This document shows positions 39,997-47,877 of a DNA stretch of 64,000 nucleotides, in pieces. The stretch lies in the IMG/VR virus record IMGVR_UViG_3300033144_000732, positions 1 to 64,000 of that record. One strand, 5' to 3'. This DNA comes from a virus. Each line of letters begins with the position of its first letter. Positions within the stretch are counted from its first letter, which is position 1. A program made the position numbers and the translations under genes. A model generated the notes under the pieces. The model did not search any database. It saw only the letters and a list, made by a program, of their open reading frames with translations, and had not been told where the DNA came from.

Positions 39997-40962
39997 TTAA
40001 CAAGTTGGACATGAACTAGTGCCTGTTGTTGACCCTTGATGTGATTGTGCAATAGGAGGTGCAACTGCAAGAGTTGGATTAGCTGGTGCATAACTCAAGA
40101 ACATATTATAGTAATTATGATACTGTGCTCTTCGGTTCATGTTCCATACTTTTCTCATCTCTTGGAAGTTTGGTGTATTCACAAAACCTAATGCATTATT
40201 TCTTGAAGCTCTTAATCTTGCTTCTATTAGATTTAATTGTTGTGATACATTCTCACCATTCCAAATCATATTTTCAAGTATTCTTTGTTTTATGGCATAT
40301 TCATAATATTCATTACAGTATGGGTGATCTAATACTAATAAATCTCCCTGTGCATTTTCCATTGCTCCTTGATAACTTAAATATACTTTTCCTGTTCTAA
40401 ATGTTGTAACTAAAAAGCCATCTTTAATTTCTGCTATATCTAATGCTTGCGCACCTAAACTTGGGCAATAGCAAACTTTATCATTTACATCTTTTATTCT
40501 TAATTCAGTCCATGTAGTAAAAGATCTAAACTGACTTGGACCAACTCTTTGTACTAATTGATATTCATTTTTATCATTGCAAGTTTTTATAACACAGACA
40601 TCTTTACATGCTTCTCCATCTTTACAAGGCTCTGCATCTCCTGGTGCAGGCACATATGGTACATCATTAAAAGTTTCTACATGTGTACCTGAAGGCATTG
40701 TGTTATTTATAGTATATTCACCACATCTAAATGCATAATTTAGATATTGAAAATCCATAGGTAGTTGACCTCTTCCATGTTCTATATCTATAACTACTTC
40801 TTTTGTTCTATGTATACGTAAACCCAAATCATAATTAACTCTAAGAGCAACTTTAATAAGTTGTGCAGGTTCTATCATTCCTTCTAAAGCATACGTAGAA
40901 AAATCAATAGATACATCCTCCATTAATTGATTAAAAGTTCTATATTTTTGTGATACTCCCAT
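39997..40962 (-). CDS. Ring/tail adaptor structural protein (321 aa)
   Basis: It begins MGVSQKYRTFNQLMEDVSID and continues with EPAQLIKVALRVNYDLGLRI, a pattern I recognise from memory as a conserved tail ring protein of crAss-like phages. The central part contains several Cys residues (CKDGEACKDVCVIKTC) that could form disulfides or bind metal. The C-terminal third is helical (YEYAIKQRILENMIWNGEN, LIEARLRASRNNALGF) and ends in a Ser/Thr-rich tail with CPTC. It lies 13 bases before the nozzle gene and 11 bases after the other ring protein gene, an arrangement consistent with proteins that build the portal-proximal tail. The exact ring number cannot be assigned from sequence alone. Confidence 0.78.
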   Translation of the reverse strand: MGVSQKYRTFNQLMEDVSIDFSTYALEGMIEPAQLIKVALRVNYDLGLRIHRTKEVVIDIEHGRGQLPMDFQYLNYAFRCGEYTINNTMPSGTHVETFNDVPYVPAPGDAEPCKDGEACKDVCVIKTCNDKNEYQLVQRVGPSQFRSFTTWTELRIKDVNDKVCYCPSLGAQALDIAEIKDGFLVTTFRTGKVYLSYQGAMENAQGDLLVLDHPYCNEYYEYAIKQRILENMIWNGENVSQQLNLIEARLRASRNNALGFVNTPNFQEMRKVWNMNRRAQYHNYYNMFLSYAPANPTLAVAPPIAQSHQGSTTGTSSCPTC

Positions 40963-40973
40963 TATCTTTTATT

Positions 40974-41648
40974 TTAAGTTCTTGCTAGGTTACGTTTGTT
41001 ATCTGAATCTTCAGATGGTATTTTTAATGTACCCATCATTGTTGCAACAACTTGACTTTCAATCTCAGCAAATAATGCTTCAGGTATATACATTTGTTGT
41101 TCATATCTAGGAGTACAATCATTTTCTGTATCACAATCCCATTTAGTAATATCAGAATCAAATACACCTTCTACTTTTATTGCATCCCATTGTATATTTG
41201 GACAATATATATAACCATCTAACCACCAAAAATATAATGTCTTATTATATTTAAATGATGTAGTTTTTGTCATAGATGTATAAGTACCGGGTTGTGTAGC
41301 TTGTAATTCTTGAGATCCGTCTATTGAACTAATAGTACGGATAAGCGGTCCCCAATATCCTTCAAACATAGAAGGTAACTTTAACTTTGTACGTTTTATT
41401 GTACAACCACTTTGTATACCAGCACAATGAGCTTCAACTTTATCTACCTCAACTAATTCTACATAAGGAAGTGTTTTCCATACTGAATTAAATTTTAATA
41501 GTTTGTTTGCATAGTCTTGTCTTCTCATTAAAAACTGGGCATGCTTCTCTATCAAGCTATAGATATATCTATCAGTCACAAAAGCATCTTGAACTTCAGC
41601 TTTTACTTGACCTCTTATTCTAGATATTACTTGTGCTATTGTTGCCAT
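40974..41648 (-). CDS. Ring/tail tubular structural protein (224 aa)
   Basis: The first 60 residues (VISRIRGQVKAEVQDAFVTD, RYIYSLIEKHAQFLMRRQD) are helical and match, from memory, a conserved small tail ring protein of crAss-like phages that acts in the head-tail connector stack. The middle is beta-rich with scattered Cys residues (HCAGIQSGC, DCDTENDC). The end (IPEALFAEIESQVVATMMGTLKIP) is a helix. It precedes the 321-aa ring protein by 11 bases and follows the 188-aa conserved hypothetical by 5 bases, forming a tight cluster with the nozzle gene. Confidence 0.78.
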   Translation of the reverse strand: MATIAQVISRIRGQVKAEVQDAFVTDRYIYSLIEKHAQFLMRRQDYANKLLKFNSVWKTLPYVELVEVDKVEAHCAGIQSGCTIKRTKLKLPSMFEGYWGPLIRTISSIDGSQELQATQPGTYTSMTKTTSFKYNKTLYFWWLDGYIYCPNIQWDAIKVEGVFDSDITKWDCDTENDCTPRYEQQMYIPEALFAEIESQVVATMMGTLKIPSEDSDNKRNLART

Positions 41649-41653
41649 GTTTT

Positions 41654-42220
41654 TTATTTTTCAAATTCATTATATTTATCTAATGCTTTGCTGGTTTCTT
41701 CAGGATTCTCATCATATAGATGAGCAACCTTGTATTTATTTTTCATAACTAGGTACTTTGTCCAATTAACAGGATATTTTTTTGCAACAGTTCTTTTGAA
41801 GTCCCTACATGCTACAAACCTCCACAACTCTCTATTTTTAAATCTATATTTAGTTGAGTAGTTTGTATAAAATATCTTTCCTAAATTTCCATCTGTTTCC
41901 CAGTTTTTATTTTGTAAAACCTTACCATACTCTTTTGATAACGCATAATTAGTGTTAACTGATTTAGAAGAGGGACAAGTCCCTATAAATAAATAACCTA
42001 ATGAATCTGGTAATTCAACACCATCTCTGTTATCTACTACTGCATTCCAAAGTTTTACATTATATATCTTTATTATCTTTTTTAGTTTAACATTATCTAT
42101 ATCAGAATACAAAGGTTTTTTGTCTTTGAACTCCTTAATTGTTTGCTCATTTAATAACCCAAGTCTTTTCTCTCTGTATCTAGGAGCATTTAAATTGGGT
42201 TTTTTAAAATTATTGATCAT
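41654..42220 (-). CDS. Conserved hypothetical phage protein (188 aa)
   Basis: A basic, soluble protein starting MINNFKKPNLNAPRYREKRL. It contains DNRDGVELPDSLGYLFIGTC, then TNYSTKYRFKNRELWRF and RDFKRTVAKKYP. From memory this set of motifs belongs to a small conserved family found next to tail genes in crAss-like phages; no function is known to me. It is rich in Lys, Arg and aromatic residues, which could suit nucleic-acid binding, but there is no recognised motif. It is the first gene after the terminator of the phosphoesterase gene and therefore probably leads the ring-nozzle-lysin transcription unit. Confidence 0.7.
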   Translation of the reverse strand: MINNFKKPNLNAPRYREKRLGLLNEQTIKEFKDKKPLYSDIDNVKLKKIIKIYNVKLWNAVVDNRDGVELPDSLGYLFIGTCPSSKSVNTNYALSKEYGKVLQNKNWETDGNLGKIFYTNYSTKYRFKNRELWRFVACRDFKRTVAKKYPVNWTKYLVMKNKYKVAHLYDENPEETSKALDKYNEFEK

Positions 42221-42241
42221 ACAGTTATATTTATAATTTAC

Positions 42242-42276
42242 AAAAAAAACCCCACTTTATGAAATTAAAAGTAAGG
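42242..42276 (-). terminator. Rho-independent terminator after the phosphoesterase gene
   Basis: On the minus strand CCTTACTTT pairs with AAAGTGGGG (9 pairs, two of them G-U) around a 9-base loop, followed by eight U. It starts 3 bases after the phosphoesterase stop codon. Confidence 0.85.
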
Positions 42277-42279
42277 TCT

Positions 42280-43497
42280 TTACAATGCTTGATAGGTTAA
42301 TTCACATATATTACCCATTGTTGGATGTTGAATCTCTAGTTTACCAGATCTTCTATTACATACATATTTATTGCTATAATGGTAATAATCTGTTTTACCT
42401 AGACTAGGTAATGTTTTCTCAATGAAACCGGCTGTCTCATTAGATGTCATATATTCTACTTTTCTATCTGTATGTATATGACCTTTAAATAATGTTCTAT
42501 TAGTTGTTGCACCCCACTCTTTTGGATATTCTGAAGCATATATTAATGGGTTATTTTTGCTACGCTTATCTCCATGCTCAAAAGCATTAAAGTTATTATA
42601 CCAAACATGTACCTTTCTTTCTTCATAGCTAATATCCCAAGTAATATCTTCACTATCTATAGACATAGATAAAGCATGTACTAAATGAAAAGATGATAAT
42701 CTATCATGATTACCTGGTACATAAACAACAACTAGCTCATTACAAAAAGCTTTTAAATAGTTTATAGCCCAATGCATAGCATCAAAAGCTTGTATATAAG
42801 CGTCTGTAGCTGTCATACAGTTATCTAAAGCAGTCCCGCTTGTAGTTGTACCCTCAAACGTATCCATGTTGATTAGATCTCCTCCTACAACAAAATACAT
42901 TTTCTCAATATTATTTACTGGAGCTGCTCTACCCATTAGGTTTTTTATAGTATCCTCAAAGTCTTTGTCTATAGTGTCATTACCTTCTTTACCAAAATGT
43001 ATATCTTGTAATGACATAACAGCACAAACAGGATTATCTGATTTAACACGCTCAAGTCTTGGTATTTTATGTTTCTTAGGTTTCCAGTTCTCTAGTAAAT
43101 TTTTAAATAAATTTTCTTCTGGGTTTTTTATTTGTGTTACTAATGCTGACACTCTCCAATGATCTCCCATTTGTTTGTTCCAATATTGAGATAATCTCCA
43201 TTTGTCAGTATCAATTTTAAGTAATTGAATTATCTCTTCTGCACTTTTTGGTTCATAATCAAACGTACCTGAGATCTTTCCTTCTCCTTTATCTAAGTCT
43301 ATTGACTCTACAAGTTGTGCTTTGTCAGCAGCCTTGTTAAAAAATGATGTAATTTTCTTTTGTTTTTTTCTCTCTGAAAGAATTTGTTTTTTGATTTTTT
43401 TGTATTCTTGTACAGTGATACCAATCTTTTCTGCTGCATATTCAGCAGTCTTTTTCCACTTCAAAGAATGCAATACTTGTTGTTTTAAATTATCCAT
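42280..43497 (-). CDS. Calcineurin-like metallophosphoesterase with N-terminal helix-turn-helix-like region (405 aa)
   Basis: The calcineurin-like metallophosphoesterase signature is complete: D165-I-H167, GGD (205-207), GNHD (262-265), HGD (308-310) and GHIH (339-342), spaced as in two-metal phosphoesterases. The first 45 residues (LKWKKTAEYAAEKIGITVQEYKK split across the region) look like a basic helix-turn-helix. A middle region (SAEEIIQLLKIDTDKWRLSQ) resembles the accessory part of phage-encoded phosphoesterases. The substrate is unknown: nucleic acid, a cyclic nucleotide or a phosphoprotein are all possible. It stands between structural genes and has its own terminator at both ends, so it may be a separately transcribed insert (moron-like). 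It is the only non-structural enzyme of the middle region. Confidence 0.88.
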   Translation of the reverse strand: MDNLKQQVLHSLKWKKTAEYAAEKIGITVQEYKKIKKQILSERKKQKKITSFFNKAADKAQLVESIDLDKGEGKISGTFDYEPKSAEEIIQLLKIDTDKWRLSQYWNKQMGDHWRVSALVTQIKNPEENLFKNLLENWKPKKHKIPRLERVKSDNPVCAVMSLQDIHFGKEGNDTIDKDFEDTIKNLMGRAAPVNNIEKMYFVVGGDLINMDTFEGTTTSGTALDNCMTATDAYIQAFDAMHWAINYLKAFCNELVVVYVPGNHDRLSSFHLVHALSMSIDSEDITWDISYEERKVHVWYNNFNAFEHGDKRSKNNPLIYASEYPKEWGATTNRTLFKGHIHTDRKVEYMTSNETAGFIEKTLPSLGKTDYYHYSNKYVCNRRSGKLEIQHPTMGNICELTYQAL

Positions 43498-43528
43498 AAT
43501 TAGTATATATATTTATTGTAAAGATAGC

Positions 43529-43561
43529 AAAAAAAAAGAGACCGGGATAAAACCCGGCCCC
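43529..43561 (-). terminator. Strong rho-independent terminator
   Basis: The minus strand reads GGGGCCGGG, loop TTTTAT, CCCGGTCTC (9 pairs, two G-U), then nine U. It lies about 50 bases after the stop of the 186-aa gene and directly before the phosphoesterase gene. Confidence 0.92.
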
Positions 43562-43610
43562 TTCCAACGTTTGTAGTAGAAAACCAACAAACCACCACAG
43601 TTGTATTTTG

Positions 43611-44171
43611 TTATGCTGCTAGAGTAGAAAATAATATTTCTATTGGTTTACAAGCAGCAGAGTTTCCAGCGTCAACAACTTTAACTTTATAAGCTGTGCT
43701 GGCTACTAAGTTCTCAATCTTATAGTTACTTACAGTAGTTACTATAGGGGTTGAGTTAGCAAGTGTCCAACCTGATGGACTAACTTGTGTATCATAATAT
43801 ATATTTAGACCTGTACTATTACTCCATATACCATTCCATAGGACTTCTGCAGTAGAACTAGTAACTGTACCTGCATAAACATTATATGGATCATGTTGTA
43901 AATCATTTGATGTACATGCACCTAAACCATTTGATAGTATCATAGCAAACTTTTGAATAATAGAATCTAATCTTTCACCAGAAGTTATAACTATTTGGGC
44001 ACCAGTATCACCAATTTGAAATGATGTTCCACAATAACTTACACATGCTGCACACTGAACGTCTTCACATCTTTCACTACCCACACTACAATCAGTATAA
44101 GTACATGGGTTAGTTAGAGCTGTATCAGCGCATCCACATTTTTCACTACATTTTGTACAATTACATGCCAT
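43611..44171 (-). CDS. Cys-rich fibre/decoration-like protein with FN3-like domain (186 aa)
   Basis: The first 50 residues hold a dense Cys cluster (CNCTKCSEKCGCAD, CEDVQCAACVSYC) suited to disulfides or metal binding. Residues 55-85 are helical (QIVITSGERLDSIIQKFAMI). Residues about 98-180 look like a fibronectin type III domain: AGTVTSSTAEVLWNG, then YKIENLVASTAYKVKVVDAG. It follows the 735-aa VWA protein by 17 bases, and both share FN3-like and Cys-rich features, so they probably act together on the virion surface. No signal peptide is present, as expected for a virion protein. Function is inferred as head- or tail-fibre decoration. Confidence 0.65.
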   Translation of the reverse strand: MACNCTKCSEKCGCADTALTNPCTYTDCSVGSERCEDVQCAACVSYCGTSFQIGDTGAQIVITSGERLDSIIQKFAMILSNGLGACTSNDLQHDPYNVYAGTVTSSTAEVLWNGIWSNSTGLNIYYDTQVSPSGWTLANSTPIVTTVSNYKIENLVASTAYKVKVVDAGNSAACKPIEILFSTLAA

Positions 44172-44188
44172 TTTATTATTTTTTTATT

Positions 44189-46396
44189 TTATGAACAACC
44201 TGCTATAATTTCACTAGAGATTGTTGTTGCATCTGAGCTAGTTGTATAATTACCACCAGTCTGAATTGCTAATTCTCTCCATGGATATATTGGTGTAATA
44301 GTTCCTCCATTATCCCAGTCTAAAGCAGTACCAGTACCTAATACAAATACTTTAATACCAGCATTATTACAAGTAGTAATTAAAGATTGAATTCTTGACC
44401 AAACAGTCATATTCATTTGATCTTGATCACCTCCTGGTAAATTATCAGTAAATGCTAATATATATTTAGCAACATTACTTCTGAATGCACCTGTAAACTC
44501 TGATGTACCAACTACATTTTCTATTGCAATATCCATTGGCTCAGGACCACCTGCTCCTTGACCCATATTAATACATGTGCCATCAACTCCTTTATTTAGT
44601 TTTTGAACTTGTGAAGTAAATGTTGTTCCATTATTTGTACCCATCATTTCCCATGCAGTGTAGAACTGATAAGTTCCACCACCAAAGTTAATAATTCTTT
44701 GAGTACTTGGAAGACCTGTATAATCAACACAACTATTATATGCTGGTTGATTAACATTTCCTTCATCTGCAGTTACTAATCCAATTCTATAGTTATTAGA
44801 TCCACTTACACTATCAATTGTATTAACTAAACTTGTAGCTCCTGTTTTAATATCCTCAACTACACCTGTCATTGAAGAAGTGTAATCTACAACAAATACT
44901 ACATCCATACCATTTGAACATGGTGCAGCTCCTTCTTCAGTTGTAAATCCAATTTCTGGACAAACTTGTGTTCCACCAGATCTCTGAACTGTTACTCTTA
45001 AACTATATGCTGTATTAGCAGTTAATCCTGTAAATGTATGTGATATAAGTGCAGGAGCGTTATTAATTGTAGTAGTAGCTACCACTGTATTTGCTCCATC
45101 AAGAATATCTAAAATATAAGTTGCTGCTGTACCTAATGTATTTGAGAATGAAACTGTCAAACCGTCTTGAGTTATTGCTGATAATGTTGGAGAAGGACAT
45201 GGTATAATACCTGCTACAACACTTGATTGATTTCCTTCACATGTATCTGATCCGTCTGTTACTCTAAAGTCAACATTAACACTTAAATCATTATATACAT
45301 TCAATGAAGATACATTGATAGATACACCGGAAGGAGTATTTTGTAAACTTGATACACTAACAACAGTGTTAACTACTGCTCCGTCAGCATCAGTAATAGT
45401 TACTTGACTATAACCTGCAGAATCATTAAATGTACTTGGGATTATAGATGGAGTAAAGTTAAATACAATATCTGTAATTACACCCGTAGATGTATTAAGA
45501 GTATTAGTTGTTGAGTAACCAAATGTTACACCATCACATCCTCCTGGACAACAGTTATTTTGTATATCTAATATTGCGTTATACATATCATCAATAACAA
45601 CCCACGCATTCTGAACTGATTGCGCTAATGTTGAAGGATTGTTATTCCATCCTGTTACTCCACTATATGATGAACTTGAATCTGATAACTGTGTTGTTGA
45701 ACCAGATATAAATGTTTGAGATATTGCACTACCAATTGTAGAAGGTAATCCTACTGCATTCTGTAAAGCACAAAAAGCACTTTCAAGTGCTAATACAACT
45801 ACAGATACATCTGTTAGTACACCTACATTACTTACACAAGTTGGAACAATTTGTGCTTCCACAACTGCTCCTGAACAAGGTAATACACATGCTTCTAAAA
45901 CATCTACTCTTGTAGTAAGACTTGTTAAAGTAGAATTTATAGTATTAATACTTGCTAAATTCGTACATACTTGATTTGCAATTAATGTAGCAAATTGATC
46001 TAATGGTAATTCTGTTACTGGGTTTCCGCTTGCATCATTATATTGCATACAAGCAGGTAATGTCATATTTGGCAAACTACTACCTTCACTACCTCTACCA
46101 CCGCCAGTATTTGCACAGATTTGATTTACCATAGCCTGTAAAACAGGAACCAATTCTGTTGGGGTTACCCCTTTTATATTTAAACATGTTAGATCTAATC
46201 CAGTCAAATCCGGATTAGCTGCAACTCCATCTGTGATAATGTCACAAACTTTCTGTGCTATCTTAGCAGTAACTTCACTAATTGTATCTCCGGCACATAG
46301 GTCTATACATGCAATATCAGGACCCTGCCATATTACACAATTAGAAGATATGTTGTCACATCCATTTGTGGTGCCACTTGAATTTGTTGGGATCAT
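44189..46396 (-). CDS. Virion surface protein with FN3-like and C-terminal VWA domains (735 aa)
   Basis: The N-terminus (NCVIWQGPDIACIDLCAGD, VTAKIAQKVCDII) is a Cys-containing block that I recall from structural proteins of aquatic Bacteroidota phages. The middle is beta-rich and low in charge. Residues about 400-490 form an FN3-like domain (YILDILDGANTVVATTTIN, GLTANTAYSLRV). From about 497 to the end is a VWA-like domain: VVFVVDYTSSMTG with D504-Y-T-S-S508 as the MIDAS first loop (Thr506 replaces the usual Ser), GGPEPMDIAI, and FTDN as the last Asp. Such domains bind protein or glycan ligands through a metal ion, so an adhesin role is likely. The gene follows a terminator-like inverted repeat and a promoter-like motif, and so may start a transcription unit with the 186-aa gene. 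Confidence 0.75.
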   Translation of the reverse strand: MIPTNSSGTTNGCDNISSNCVIWQGPDIACIDLCAGDTISEVTAKIAQKVCDIITDGVAANPDLTGLDLTCLNIKGVTPTELVPVLQAMVNQICANTGGGRGSEGSSLPNMTLPACMQYNDASGNPVTELPLDQFATLIANQVCTNLASINTINSTLTSLTTRVDVLEACVLPCSGAVVEAQIVPTCVSNVGVLTDVSVVVLALESAFCALQNAVGLPSTIGSAISQTFISGSTTQLSDSSSSYSGVTGWNNNPSTLAQSVQNAWVVIDDMYNAILDIQNNCCPGGCDGVTFGYSTTNTLNTSTGVITDIVFNFTPSIIPSTFNDSAGYSQVTITDADGAVVNTVVSVSSLQNTPSGVSINVSSLNVYNDLSVNVDFRVTDGSDTCEGNQSSVVAGIIPCPSPTLSAITQDGLTVSFSNTLGTAATYILDILDGANTVVATTTINNAPALISHTFTGLTANTAYSLRVTVQRSGGTQVCPEIGFTTEEGAAPCSNGMDVVFVVDYTSSMTGVVEDIKTGATSLVNTIDSVSGSNNYRIGLVTADEGNVNQPAYNSCVDYTGLPSTQRIINFGGGTYQFYTAWEMMGTNNGTTFTSQVQKLNKGVDGTCINMGQGAGGPEPMDIAIENVVGTSEFTGAFRSNVAKYILAFTDNLPGGDQDQMNMTVWSRIQSLITTCNNAGIKVFVLGTGTALDWDNGGTITPIYPWRELAIQTGGNYTTSSDATTISSEIIAGCS

Positions 46397-46445
46397 AAAT
46401 GTTTATTTTGTTATAATGTACTGTTGTCATATAAACTATACAATT

Positions 46446-46454
46446 ATAATATAC
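46446..46454 (-). promoter_or_regulatory. Candidate promoter -10-like motif
   Basis: The minus strand reads TTTGTATATTAT about 50 bases before the VWA-protein start and immediately after the terminator-like inverted repeat. It is one of the clearest copies of the recurring GTATATTAT element. Confidence 0.4.
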
Positions 46455-46455
46455 A

Positions 46456-46501
46456 AAAATTTTTAAAACCAAACAAGCTAATGTCTGGTTTTAAAAATTT
46501 T
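46456..46501 (-). terminator. Perfect 16-bp inverted repeat, probable terminator
   Basis: AAAATTTTTAAAACCA and its exact complement flank a 14-base loop, downstream of the 85-aa coiled-coil gene. The stem ends in U-rich sequence on both strands, so it could end transcription in either direction. The same TTTTTAAAACCA string also occurs in the leader of the 85-aa gene. Confidence 0.7.
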
Positions 46502-46527
46502 CATAAACATTTATTATGTAAGGAGTA

Positions 46528-46785
46528 TTAAGCTTTTTCTAGTTTAGCTTCTTCTTCAATTTCAGAAATAGTTCCGTCTTCTAGACTAATATTTACAGAA
46601 CCATATTTATCTTCTAGTCCGCTACTTAGAGCTTTCCATTCAGTCTGTAGCTCTTTGTGCTTTTCAACTAATTGATTCTTAACTAATTCTGCATTACCAA
46701 TATTCATCAGTAATGTATTGATTTGTTGCTGAAGTTCTTTTACTTCACCCAATTCCTTTTTAGAAATCTTTTTTGCTTTTGCCAT
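46528..46785 (-). CDS. Small coiled-coil protein (85 aa)
   Basis: Residues 8-60 form a heptad-like helix (KELGEVKELQQQINTLLMNI, LVEKHKELQTEWKALSS), followed by KYGSVNISLEDGTI and an acidic tail. From memory, small proteins of this layout are common in aquatic Bacteroidota phages, and no function is known. It may be an assembly chaperone or a trimerisation helper for fibres, but that is a guess. The leader holds a TTTTTAAAACCA element 9 bases before the ATG. Confidence 0.7.
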   Translation of the reverse strand: MAKAKKISKKELGEVKELQQQINTLLMNIGNAELVKNQLVEKHKELQTEWKALSSGLEDKYGSVNISLEDGTISEIEEEAKLEKA

Positions 46786-46839
46786 TATAATTGGTTTTAA
46801 AAATTTGTATACAATTCAAAGATAGTAATAATTTTGATA

Positions 46840-47301
46840 TTACCAAGGTAACTCTGTTATAATTTTAGTTTCAGGTAAAAGTTCTTTTTCAATTATCTCT
46901 TCCATAGCTTCTTTATAACCCACTCTAACATATTTTAGTAAGTAGTCAATTACATCTTCTTTCTGTACTTTATCATATCTTTTAGAAGTAGCAGGGTGCT
47001 CAATATCTGTAACTGATAAAGATCCTGACACAGTATGGCTAATACCTTCTAATGTACCGGTATAATCAAAATGTATTTCTTTGATTAAACCCTGCTTTGT
47101 AGTTACTAAAGAAGATACACCATATAAATATTCTATTTTATATTTAGGTGCAATTACCTTTTTAACTTCTTTAACAACTTCTTTAGCTTTTGTTCTACTT
47201 CTTTTTGTTGTTTTTTTAGCAACAGTTTTCTTAACTGCAGTTTTCTTAGCTGTAGGTTTTTTAACTGTAGACTTTTTACTTGTTACCTTTTTCTTTTTCA
47301 T
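46840..47301 (-). CDS. Protein with histone H1-like Lys/Ala-rich tail (153 aa)
   Basis: The first 50 residues are a low-complexity basic tail built from repeated KK, TAKK and AVKK units, as in histone H1-like bacterial proteins. The rest (YKIEYLYGVSSLVTTKQGLI, EIHFDYTGTLEGI, VIDYLLKYVRVGYKEAMEE) is a small beta-rich then helical domain. It resembles small phage proteins of unknown function. The tail probably binds DNA or another polyanion, while the folded part may bind a virion partner. It stands between the Cys-rich tail protein and the coiled-coil gene in the adhesin region. The function is not established. Confidence 0.65.
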   Translation of the reverse strand: MKKKKVTSKKSTVKKPTAKKTAVKKTVAKKTTKRSRTKAKEVVKEVKKVIAPKYKIEYLYGVSSLVTTKQGLIKEIHFDYTGTLEGISHTVSGSLSVTDIEHPATSKRYDKVQKEDVIDYLLKYVRVGYKEAMEEIIEKELLPETKIITELPW

Positions 47302-47319
47302 AATTACAAATTTATTGGT

Positions 47320-47877
47320 TTATTTCATTTCAAACTCATTACCTGGCCCACCATCACCTGGATCACTTGGATCACCATCTCCAGGATCAGGATTATCTGG
47401 ATTAAATGGTTCAATCACACATGGATTACAATCTTGTATTTTATTACTAATTATACGCACCCACCAACGCTGAAGATTTGGCCCACTGGTTAAATCAAAA
47501 CCATACCAACCATCTAAATACAGTGCTGGCATACTACATCCTGGTGATGCATACATATTTAACAAATCTGTACAATCTTGTATTTCTGGTCCATATACAA
47601 TAACAGTATCACTCTTACCTGTACAATTACACACTTCTTCTGCTGGAGCCTTACTAACTTGTACATAACAAAGTGTATGCGCATCACATGGAGTACTAGA
47701 AGTACCCCAAAAATCATCAGGTAATACTATTGGACCACTGCTGACTCCTGCTAAACTTCTTAAATCAGTATCTCCAAGACCACTTGTTGCAGTAGCACTT
47801 CTACCTAATTCTAAATTGATTGACTCACCAGAAGTAGTACCACCAATAGATAATTGACCTGAACTATTAAGAGCCAT
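47320..47877 (-). CDS. Small tail-associated protein, Cys-rich (185 aa)
   Basis: Residues 1-60 (MALNSSGQLSIGGTTSGESI, NLELGRSATATSGLGDTDLR, LAGVSSGPIVLPDDFWG) match a short N-terminal module that many phage tail and fibre proteins share. The middle contains Cys pairs (CDAHTLCY, CNCTGK, CTDLLNMYASPGC). The last 35 residues are Pro/Gly/Asp-rich (NPDNPDPGDGDPSDPGDGGP) and probably unstructured. Its start overlaps the end of the 1404-aa fibre gene by 11 bases, so the two are co-translated and may form one assembly. Confidence 0.7.
   Translation of the reverse strand: MALNSSGQLSIGGTTSGESINLELGRSATATSGLGDTDLRSLAGVSSGPIVLPDDFWGTSSTPCDAHTLCYVQVSKAPAEEVCNCTGKSDTVIVYGPEIQDCTDLLNMYASPGCSMPALYLDGWYGFDLTSGPNLQRWWVRIISNKIQDCNPCVIEPFNPDNPDPGDGDPSDPGDGGPGNEFEMK

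Noticed and set aside
47081-47473. Plus-strand 130-aa ORF with hydrophobic segments, possibly a membrane protein
   Set aside because: It is antisense to the Lys-rich tail and the Pro/Gly-rich tail; its hydrophobic stretches are the mirror of AAA/AAG codons, so it is an artefact.
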